In this document: positions 1 to 6,879 of the stretch, piece after piece
How positions within the stretch are numbered: the stretch's first letter is position 1
How the letters are laid out: each line of letters opens with the position of its first letter
Origin: an uncultured Prevotellaceae bacterium
GTDB lineage: Bacteria; Bacteroidota; Bacteroidia; Bacteroidales; Bacteroidaceae
Length of the DNA: 64,000 bases
Reading direction: 5' to 3'
NCBI GenBank assembly: GCA_902761605.1
Contig: CACWLC010000009.1
Coordinates: 1 to 64,000, forward strand
The notes under the pieces: model-generated
What the model saw: the letters and a program-made list of their open reading frames with translations, nothing else
Told to the model about the DNA's origin: nothing
The model's database searches: none
Translations under genes and position numbers: made by a program

Positions 1-186
1 ATAATGGGACGTATCGGAAGCAGACTTCTTGGAACGCTTAATCTTCCCTTCCTTGATTAAGCGTTCTTTTTCTGCCTTGATTCGTTCCAATAGTACAGAT
101 GCAGGCTCGTCATTAGGGTCTTGTGGAACCAACTTACCACGAATGGCAAGGTCGAGTATCTTTTGGCGAAGTTTCTTTGTGTCCAT
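1..186 (-). CDS. hsdS: Type I restriction specificity subunit HsdS, N-terminal part
   Basis: This is the first 62 codons of a minus-strand gene that runs off the left edge of the window. It begins MDTKKLRQKILDLAIRGKLV and continues with a PNDEPASVLLERIKAEK-like stretch, the usual opening of Bacteroidota HsdS proteins. HsdS supplies the DNA-sequence recognition for both methylation and cleavage by the HsdR2M2S complex. Its ATG overlaps the hsdM stop by one base (TAATG), so it is translationally coupled. The target recognition domains lie outside the window, so the recognised sequence and any phase-variable hsdS arrangement cannot be judged. Confidence 0.85.
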   Translation of the reverse strand, partial: MDTKKLRQKILDLAIRGKLVPQDPNDEPASVLLERIKAEKERLIKEGKIKRSKKSASDTSHY

Positions 187-1718
187 TAGCTTTCAAGATT
201 TTCAAGAAGTTTCTCCAGTTCTGCAACAGCCTCAGTGATGTTGTTGCTTTTCTCTTTGATGATACTGATAAGCTCTGGCAACGAGAGATCTTCGCTCTCT
301 TCACCTTGTTTTATCCAAGTAATATCAAGACTGGTCTTGTCACGTCCCAGCACCTCGTCGTATGTGAACTTACGCCAACGACCATCTGGATTGCTCTCTG
401 CATGATAGGTTTCCTGACGATGGTGACGGTCATCGGGACGATAGCAATCCACAAAATCCTGAAGGTCAGTCTCGCGCAAAGGATTTTGTTTCAGCGTATG
501 CTTGACATTGGTACGATAGTCGTAAATCCAGACCTCTTTAGTCTGGGCATTCTCTGAGGTGGGTTTCTTCTCAAAGAATAGCACATTAGCCTTTACACCC
601 TGGGCATAAAACAATCCTGTTGGTAGACGGAGAATGGTATGCAGGTCGCAGGTCTTTAAGATATTCTTGCGGATAGTTTCACCAGCGCCACCCTCAAACA
701 GCACATTATCTGGAAGCACGACGGCAGCAGTTCCACCGACTTTCAGCAACGATTTGATGTGCTGTAAGAAGTTAAGCTGCTTATTGGAAGTGGTAGCTAT
801 AAAGTCTGCCCGTACATAGTTGTCTTGTGCTTTCTTGATCTTTGTGACCACCTCACCCGTTTCCTTGTCCTCTTCCTGTACCTCAATCGTCGTTGACGAC
901 TTCTTTCCGAAAGGAGGATTGGTCATCACATATTCGCAAAGATCATTGTCACTAGGAGCAGAAGCAAGCGAATCTGCACACTTGATGGGAGGCACACCGC
1001 CAAACTCACCGATACCATGCAACAGCAAGTTCATCAGACAAAGACGATAGGTATTAGGAACAATCTCAGTTCCGTAAAAGGTATGCAGTTTCAAGTCATC
1101 TGTCTGCTGACCTGTCATCGTTGTATATTTCCCCTGCAAGAAATCTTTAGCAGCAAGTAAGAAACCTCCAGAACCGCAGCAAGGATCAACAATGACCTTT
1201 CCAAGTTCGGGGTTGACGCATTTCACAATGGTCTTAATCAGGGCGCGAGGGGTGAAATACTGACCAGCACCAGACTTTGTGTCCTGAGCAATACGTTCCA
1301 ACAGGCTTTCATAGATGTCGCCTTTCACGTCTTCACTCAGGGAGTTCCATTGTGTACCGTCAATCATCTGGATAACCTTACGCAGATGCTCAGGAGTCTG
1401 AATCTTATTCTGTGCGCCACGGTAAATCTCGCCTATCATACCTGTTTTCTTAGAGAGAATGGAGAGAATCTTTCCATAGTGTTCCTTCAGTTCCTCGCCT
1501 GACTTCGACATGAGCAGTGACCAGTCACAATCGGTAGGAAGTTCCAGATTGCGCCAGTTGTTCCACCGGAGTTCTTCGGGCATCTTCATGTCCTCGTCAA
1601 CCATTTTGAGGAAAAGAAGATAGGTTATCTGCTCCAAGTAGTCACTATTTGAAACGCCGCCATCAAACAGAATGCCAGCGATATTCCATACTTTGTTGCT
1701 TATTGTAGAATCTGCCAT
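186..1718 (-). CDS. hsdM: Type I restriction-modification N6-adenine methyltransferase HsdM
   Basis: HsdM transfers a methyl group from S-adenosylmethionine to adenine N6 at the site chosen by HsdS, protecting host DNA. The 510-aa product has the helical HsdM N-terminal domain (about 1-135), then the N6-MTase domain with GQYFTPR (152-158), the AdoMet motif DPCCGSGG (178-185) and the catalytic NPPF tetrapeptide (267-270). The length is normal for the family. It lies between hsdR (7-base gap) and hsdS (1-base overlap) in the order R-M-S. No promoter of its own was seen, so it is probably read from the hsdR promoter. Confidence 0.97.
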   Translation of the reverse strand: MADSTISNKVWNIAGILFDGGVSNSDYLEQITYLLFLKMVDEDMKMPEELRWNNWRNLELPTDCDWSLLMSKSGEELKEHYGKILSILSKKTGMIGEIYRGAQNKIQTPEHLRKVIQMIDGTQWNSLSEDVKGDIYESLLERIAQDTKSGAGQYFTPRALIKTIVKCVNPELGKVIVDPCCGSGGFLLAAKDFLQGKYTTMTGQQTDDLKLHTFYGTEIVPNTYRLCLMNLLLHGIGEFGGVPPIKCADSLASAPSDNDLCEYVMTNPPFGKKSSTTIEVQEEDKETGEVVTKIKKAQDNYVRADFIATTSNKQLNFLQHIKSLLKVGGTAAVVLPDNVLFEGGAGETIRKNILKTCDLHTILRLPTGLFYAQGVKANVLFFEKKPTSENAQTKEVWIYDYRTNVKHTLKQNPLRETDLQDFVDCYRPDDRHHRQETYHAESNPDGRWRKFTYDEVLGRDKTSLDITWIKQGEESEDLSLPELISIIKEKSNNITEAVAELEKLLENLES

Positions 1719-1725
1719 TTGGGTC

Positions 1726-4539
1726 TTATGCTACTAATTTCTGGTTTAACTCAATGATGATGTCTTTCCACTGACTACCAAAGAGGCTGTAGTATTTTGC
1801 CGTTCCTCCGAGCTTGTTAAACTCACCGCTCTTTAGAGCATCAACGTGGAAACTCGCATTGATGGCAATATAGTCGCGTATCATTTCCAGCCACTTCATC
1901 TGCTCTTCTGTAAACGGGGTTGTTCCTGCACCACGGACACCTCCCTTGTTGGCATTACGCTCGAAGATCCATTCCTTGTAGCGTGTTTTTACCATATCTG
2001 CAAAGGGGTATATCTCTGGTATCTGTCCCCACTCATACTTGATAATCTGGATGATGTCAACCAGTTCCTTCAGAACAGTTTTCTTGCGGGTCATATCTGC
2101 GTATGCCGAGAATATCAAGCTACCATTGAGCATATTGTTGTAACGCTGCATCTTGTCGTAAAGCTCATGTATCATGGCTTCGGTGATGTGGCGGTTGCGA
2201 TAGTCCTGATGATACATGATGTTGAGAGCCGTTATCTCGTCTTTATTTGTCTCGATAAACTCTTTCAGGGTCTCACGAACCTTAGCTTTGGTCTCCGCCA
2301 CGTCGGTTTCAAAACCAGCGTATGTCAGATGATCCAATGCGGGATCAATAGTCTGGTCATTTGAGTTACGGACGTTCATCAGGAAATCGCGGACTTTCGG
2401 CTCATAAATGGGTTTTGCAGCTTCAAGGCAACGTTTCTTGATAACATCCTTTCTTACTTCTTCCTTATCTACGGGCGAAAGGGTAGGATATTCGGGATGT
2501 TCAGTCTTTATCGTATCTTCTATCCTATCAACATCATGTACGTTCTTAATATTAGTAGACAGCTGTCGAAGTGACGTTCCTCCAGATACCTTCTTGAATT
2601 CCTCACGCTCCTTGTCAGTAAGTACCCTGTCAATATGTTCAAGTCGTGTACCAAGGGTGCTGAAGGTTTCTTCCGATATGTCTCCAGTCACCACCGCATC
2701 AAGCAGTGACTTGAATGAGACGGTTGGTTTCACATCACCACCACATTTCTTCTTGGCAGCACATTTGTCAGATTTGGTTACGCCCACAGCATCTACAATC
2801 ACATACCCTAATTTGGGGGTACTTGCTGACGGCGAAGCCTGTTTCAGACTTTCCAAGTCCATTGTCCTCCTTGCCCTTCCCAGCATCTGCTCATAGTAGT
2901 TCTCACTGCGGATGTCACGCATAAACAGAAGTATCTCAATGGCTTTTACATCAGTACCTGTTGCTATCTTGTTCACTGTTACAGCCACACGAGGATAGAA
3001 TTCATTGCGGAAAGCATAGAGTAGTGAGGTTTCGTTTTCTTCGGACTTGAAAGTTATCTTCTTGCAGAAGTCGTTACCTTCATTGAACACCTCTTTCACC
3101 AAAGCAACAATATCGTCTGCATGACTGTCGTTCTTGGCAAATATAAGTGTCTTTGGCAATTCCTTCCTGTCCTTGTAGTATTCCCATTTCTTCCAGTTAT
3201 CCTTGAAAGTCTGTAGGATTACCCTGATTTGCGATTTGTTGACTACGGAGTTGTCGAGGTCTTTCCCATCGTATGCTATATCTTCATCTGTTGACTCCCA
3301 ACGCTGTTTCCTTGTCCGTTTGTCACGAATCTCTATCTGCTGGTTAATCTTTGCAACGATGCCGCCCTGTTTGGTCTTTTCCGTTTCTATGCTGAAAGTA
3401 CCAAGTGCGCCCACGTTCACACCATCTGAAACAGCTTCCTCATGGGTGTATTCGCTCACAACATTCTCGTCAAAGAAAGCGTATGTGTGTTGGTTTGGAG
3501 TCGCAGTCAAGCCAATAAGGAAAGCATCGAAATACTCCAGCACTTGCCTCCATTGGTTGTAAATGGAACGGTGGCACTCGTCTATAATGATAAAATCGAA
3601 GAACTCTGGTGGATATTCTGAATTGTATTTCACCTCTCGCTCTGTTCCTGTTGTTGTACCTGGTTCATCGTCCACGTCATCTGGCATGGAAGATAGGTTT
3701 CCTGTCAGCATAGAATATACACGCTGAATCGTACTTATGCAGATTTGGGTGCTTTGAGGAATGTTCGATGTCTGAATGCGCTGAATGTTATATAGGGCAT
3801 TCAGTTTCTCAGTGCTATCGTAAGGCAGGTAGTTCTTGTATTCCGTTTCGGCTTGCATTCCAAGGTTCTTCGTGTCAACAAGAAATAGTATTCGCTTGGC
3901 TTTTGCGAACTTCAACAGCCGATATGTGTTGGTGATGGCGGTATAGGTTTTTCCTGCACCAGTTGCCATCTGAACCAATGAACGTGGTTTGTTGTTACCG
4001 AAAGACTTTTCAAGGTTTAATATAGCCTTTATCTGACATTCACGGAATCCTTCTTCTGGCAGTTCAGGGAACTCTTGCAATCGACCTCGCAGCGTTTTCT
4101 TTCCATTGAACTTATAATCTTTTATCCAATACAGTAACTGCTCTGGCCTGTGAAATGAGAACAGCTTACGCACTCTGGGCTTCGGGTCAAGCAAGTCTGT
4201 GAAGTGTGTCAATACACTTGTCGCCTCGTAGATGAAGCGCATGTCCTTCTTGGAATAATTGGCCCATTTCAAACCAGAACTTACATATCCTTCATTCTGC
4301 TCATGTGCTGCTGTCACAAGGTGAACGCCCTCTTCATCGGGCTTGGCTTCAATTACACCTACAGGAGTACCTTCAATGAAAAGGGCATAATCAACCTCTT
4401 CATTGTCATTTGTGAGGTATTCACGGACTGCGACTCCAAGAGACGCAATAGGGTTGAACTCCTGACGATCCTGGATTACCCAACCAGCATCTTCAAGTTT
4501 CTTGTCTATTATCTGCCTTGCCTTTTCTTCTGGTGCCAT
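1726..4539 (-). CDS. hsdR: Type I restriction endonuclease HsdR
   Basis: HsdR is the ATP-dependent translocase and nuclease subunit of a type I restriction system. The 937-aa product shows a PD-(D/E)xK-type nuclease at the N-terminus (Asp50, then Glu64-Ala-Lys66). Superfamily 2 helicase motifs follow: ATGAGKT (192-198), DECH (320-323), LTATP (344-348) and a QMLGRARR motif VI near 570. A C-terminal HsdM/HsdS docking region follows. It is the first gene of the hsdRMS operon, with a TACCTTTG box about 75 bases upstream of the ATG on the same strand. All key motifs are intact, so the system looks functional as far as it is visible. Confidence 0.96.
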   Translation of the reverse strand: MAPEEKARQIIDKKLEDAGWVIQDRQEFNPIASLGVAVREYLTNDNEEVDYALFIEGTPVGVIEAKPDEEGVHLVTAAHEQNEGYVSSGLKWANYSKKDMRFIYEATSVLTHFTDLLDPKPRVRKLFSFHRPEQLLYWIKDYKFNGKKTLRGRLQEFPELPEEGFRECQIKAILNLEKSFGNNKPRSLVQMATGAGKTYTAITNTYRLLKFAKAKRILFLVDTKNLGMQAETEYKNYLPYDSTEKLNALYNIQRIQTSNIPQSTQICISTIQRVYSMLTGNLSSMPDDVDDEPGTTTGTEREVKYNSEYPPEFFDFIIIDECHRSIYNQWRQVLEYFDAFLIGLTATPNQHTYAFFDENVVSEYTHEEAVSDGVNVGALGTFSIETEKTKQGGIVAKINQQIEIRDKRTRKQRWESTDEDIAYDGKDLDNSVVNKSQIRVILQTFKDNWKKWEYYKDRKELPKTLIFAKNDSHADDIVALVKEVFNEGNDFCKKITFKSEENETSLLYAFRNEFYPRVAVTVNKIATGTDVKAIEILLFMRDIRSENYYEQMLGRARRTMDLESLKQASPSASTPKLGYVIVDAVGVTKSDKCAAKKKCGGDVKPTVSFKSLLDAVVTGDISEETFSTLGTRLEHIDRVLTDKEREEFKKVSGGTSLRQLSTNIKNVHDVDRIEDTIKTEHPEYPTLSPVDKEEVRKDVIKKRCLEAAKPIYEPKVRDFLMNVRNSNDQTIDPALDHLTYAGFETDVAETKAKVRETLKEFIETNKDEITALNIMYHQDYRNRHITEAMIHELYDKMQRYNNMLNGSLIFSAYADMTRKKTVLKELVDIIQIIKYEWGQIPEIYPFADMVKTRYKEWIFERNANKGGVRGAGTTPFTEEQMKWLEMIRDYIAINASFHVDALKSGEFNKLGGTAKYYSLFGSQWKDIIIELNQKLVA

Positions 4540-4613
4540 ATTGATAGCGTTTAGATGTTACACATGGCCTTGGTTTCATACTTCCGATAAGTGCATATTA
4601 TCCCAAGTTAGTG

Positions 4614-4621
4614 CAAAGGTA
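4614..4621 (-). promoter_or_regulatory. Candidate -7 box for the hsdRMS operon
   Basis: TACCTTTG on the minus strand matches the Bacteroidota TAnnTTTG box. It lies about 75 bases before the hsdR ATG. A TTTG lies 12 bases further upstream, which is too close for a standard -33 box. Confidence 0.5.
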
Positions 4622-4700
4622 CACATTTTTACCCAAATTCCCCTTAGTTTAATTTTTAATGCGCCATAATTTAACGAAAATTTCTACTTTTGCCACAATT

Positions 4701-4793
4701 ATGAAGTCTAAAAGAGCGTTTTATGTGTCTACTAACGTCATACTATATAAAGTTACCCCTTCAATGATGCCTTTTTTGCATTTTATTGAATGA
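4701..4793 (+). CDS. Possible 30-aa leader peptide
   Basis: ATG at 4701 opens a 30-codon frame beginning MKSKRAFYVSTNV and ending at TGA 4791-4793. A TACTTTTG box ends at 4692, only eight bases before the ATG, so a transcript from it would be nearly leaderless. The start loosely resembles the first residues of Bacteroidota tyrosine recombinases (MKST-F-), but nothing after that supports homology. It may be chance, a small upstream ORF of the 562-aa gene, or a remnant. Confidence 0.2.
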   Translation: MKSKRAFYVSTNVILYKVTPSMMPFLHFIE

Positions 4794-4820
4794 AATGGGC
4801 TATAATTCATAAAAATAGAG

Positions 4821-4828
4821 TACCTTTG
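4821..4828 (+). promoter_or_regulatory. Candidate -7 box for the 562-aa gene
   Basis: TACCTTTG lies 26 bases before the ATG at 4855. It matches the TAnnTTTG consensus, but no clear -33 TTTG is seen at the expected spacing. Confidence 0.5.
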
Positions 4829-4854
4829 CATCTGGATTTCATCTGCATGGCTTT

Positions 4855-6543
4855 ATGTTAACAGAAATAGGCAACATAAAAACGGATCAAGAGCATCTGA
4901 CCATCCTTCCAAATGTTGACTTGGGAATTGGGAGAATCAGAAAACTCTTGTGTTGGCCAGAAGAGCATGAACCTTCTGCTCTTGCTCCTTATCTGCCATG
5001 CCTCTTTGAATACATTGCTTTCAGTGAAGGAGTGGTCATTCCGTTCTTTCAGGTTCTTCATGCGAATCTTAAGAAACACATTTATAGTCTCTATGTATAT
5101 CTGAGAGACAACGGCAAAGAGCCAGAATCTTTTTTGACGCACGATGAAGCCTTTGACTTCTTATGCACATTAGGACATACCGACACCCGTAATATCATTG
5201 ACCACTACAACAGACTTCCATCAAATGTTTACACAAGTGTCATAAACTCTATTCAGACCCAGGACAAGACTGCATTTATAGCAGCATTAAAAGGAACAGA
5301 CTGCCAAGATTTAATGGGGGTGTTGTGGACTATGCGCTATCTATTGTTTGGAATCCAGAGTGAAAAGGACGTTAGGATAATCAAACGTGGCAAAAGGATT
5401 CAGTTGGAAAATCTCTGGCTGACAGATACTGGTTTAGCACCATTTTTCAGAAATATCCCGAAAGAGGAAGAAGAACAGTTCACCGAAGAAAGGATAAAAC
5501 TTCTTTGCGGATTCGACACAAAGAGCTTTGCACGCAGACATCGGATAGGTAGGCAACAATACAACTGTGATACAATTGCTGAGACAAGACCATATACCCA
5601 TTATACTGATAGTAAGAGAAAGCCTTGGAAGCAGTTCTTGTTAGAGTCCGAGAAAGAAGGAACCATATCAATATCCCTTTCATCCATTACATACAACTGC
5701 AAAATTCAGACTTACAAAATCCTCATGTCTGCATTAAGGAGCCACAAAAATGAGATAAGCCAGCGATTCGGAAATGCTGGAGGCAAATCATTCGCTGCTG
5801 CTATCGAGCAAAAATGGGAGAATGGAGATTGGGATTATGTGGAATTGGAATGCCAAGACTTTCTGGACTTCATAACCTTATCCCTTCATCAAATGAAATC
5901 CGTCTATCATATGGTCGATGGATTGCTCAGTGACGAAGACAAGGATTTACTGAACTGGATTGTGTCATTATACACTGATGATGAGCAACAGACAATTATA
6001 GTGGAAGAGCATCAAGACACCAGGCACGAAAATCAAACTTTTGATGGTAACGATAGCATATTCTTAAGGGAGAAAAGGTATGTCACGGTTCTCAATTCAA
6101 AACTAAAGGGGAACAACAGTGAAGAGAAGAATACAGAACTGAACAGATGTCTGTCCTTATTGTACAATGAACTGACAAAAGAGGGTAGCAATCTTATTGA
6201 CACTACTACGCCTAAAGCCCTTTTTGTTTATCGTTTTAGTGGTAAAGGGGAATCATATCCACTTACAACAAAAATAAACTGGAGAGGAAAGAATGTTCTG
6301 TTAGGCCACATTATCCGTTGTCTGTTGTCGGATGCAAGAAACGCACCAGAGGACTTGGGCATTGCAGCAGAGTTCTTTGAATCGAAGTCAGGAAAGCCTA
6401 TCAATCTGGCTACAGCCAAGCAAGTGCCAGTGAATGACTACGAAAAAGAAAGGAATAATCTGGATCCTAACTTTGTGGAAGCAGTAGAGCTTCTTCGCCG
6501 TTGTGGATTTACCAACGTAGAATACACCTCAAAGCGGAGATAA
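4855..6543 (+). CDS. Unrecognised 562-aa protein beside the restriction locus
   Basis: I do not recognise this family. The protein is soluble-looking, has no signal peptide or membrane segment, and is rich in charged residues. The N-terminal half is mainly helical. The C-terminal ~90 residues contain KINWRGKNVLLGHIIRCLL followed by an EFFESKSGK segment. That W-x-G-x4-L pattern resembles C-terminal domains found in proteins of Bacteroidota mobile elements such as RteC-like regulators, but the match is by eye and weak. It is divergent from hsdRMS and ends 144 bases before a convergent tRNA-Ser gene. Both neighbours suggest an accessory or defence-island gene. Confidence 0.7.
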   Translation: MLTEIGNIKTDQEHLTILPNVDLGIGRIRKLLCWPEEHEPSALAPYLPCLFEYIAFSEGVVIPFFQVLHANLKKHIYSLYVYLRDNGKEPESFLTHDEAFDFLCTLGHTDTRNIIDHYNRLPSNVYTSVINSIQTQDKTAFIAALKGTDCQDLMGVLWTMRYLLFGIQSEKDVRIIKRGKRIQLENLWLTDTGLAPFFRNIPKEEEEQFTEERIKLLCGFDTKSFARRHRIGRQQYNCDTIAETRPYTHYTDSKRKPWKQFLLESEKEGTISISLSSITYNCKIQTYKILMSALRSHKNEISQRFGNAGGKSFAAAIEQKWENGDWDYVELECQDFLDFITLSLHQMKSVYHMVDGLLSDEDKDLLNWIVSLYTDDEQQTIIVEEHQDTRHENQTFDGNDSIFLREKRYVTVLNSKLKGNNSEEKNTELNRCLSLLYNELTKEGSNLIDTTTPKALFVYRFSGKGESYPLTTKINWRGKNVLLGHIIRCLLSDARNAPEDLGIAAEFFESKSGKPINLATAKQVPVNDYEKERNNLDPNFVEAVELLRRCGFTNVEYTSKRR

Positions 6544-6607
6544 TCACTCTTGAACGGTCAAAAATCGTGCTTGCACCAAGAATCTACGTTAAACTTTCAT
6601 AAAAGAA

Positions 6608-6631
6608 AAACGGAACCTCAAACGGAACCTC
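6608..6631. repeat. Two tandem copies of a 12-base unit
   Basis: AAACGGAACCTC is repeated exactly twice with no spacer. It lies between the unknown 562-aa gene and the terminator of tRNA-Ser, at the apparent edge of the accessory block. Confidence 0.7.
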
Positions 6632-6650
6632 TAAAGAGGAGAAAAACAAA

Positions 6651-6674
6651 ACCCGCTGAAAATCAGCGGGTTTC
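6651..6674 (-). terminator. Rho-independent terminator of tRNA-Ser
   Basis: An inverted repeat CCCGCTGA / TCAGCGGG has a 4-base loop. On the minus strand it is followed by TTTTGTTTTT, so it fits termination of the minus-strand tRNA-Ser gene that ends just upstream. Confidence 0.85.
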
Positions 6675-6686
6675 AATTTGTTTGAG

Positions 6687-6771
6687 CGGAGAGAGAGGGA
6701 TTCGAACCCCCGGTACCTCTCGGTACGGTAGTTTTCAAGACTACTGTAATCGACCACTCTACCATCTCTCC
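6687..6771 (-). tRNA. tRNA-Ser (anticodon UGA)
   Basis: On the minus strand the gene starts GGAGAGATGG and ends with the paired TCTCTCC plus discriminator G (85 bases, CCA not encoded). The anticodon loop CTTGAAA carries TGA. A long variable arm (about CGTACCGAGAGGTACC) is typical of tRNA-Ser, and the T loop is TTCGAAT. It borders the hsd/unknown-gene block; tRNA genes are common integration points for mobile elements. Confidence 0.96.
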
Positions 6772-6867
6772 AGTGCTCTGATTGGAACCCACCAAATTTT
6801 TCGGCAAAAAAATGACGTTTTAGGATAACTTTTTTCATTTTACACCAATATTATCACATAATTTTAG

Positions 6868-6875
6868 TACCTTTG
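6868..6875 (+). promoter_or_regulatory. Candidate -7 box for mutS2, very close to the ATG
   Basis: TACCTTTG ends only four bases before the mutS2 ATG at 6880. If used, the transcript would be leaderless or nearly so. No -33 TTTG is seen at 19-21 bases. Confidence 0.5.
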
Positions 6876-6879
6876 CAGC

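Larger units (their letters stand above)
4540..4854. other. Divergent intergenic region between hsdR and the 562-aa gene
   Basis: This 315-base AT-rich spacer separates hsdR (minus) from the unknown gene at 4855 (plus). It holds a minus-strand TACCTTTG box (4614-4621) for hsdR and two plus-strand candidates, TACTTTTG (4685-4692) and TACCTTTG (4821-4828). None has a convincing TTTG -33 box at 19-21 bases. A 30-codon open frame (4701-4793) starts just after the first plus-strand box. No terminator or RNA gene was recognised. Confidence 0.6.
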
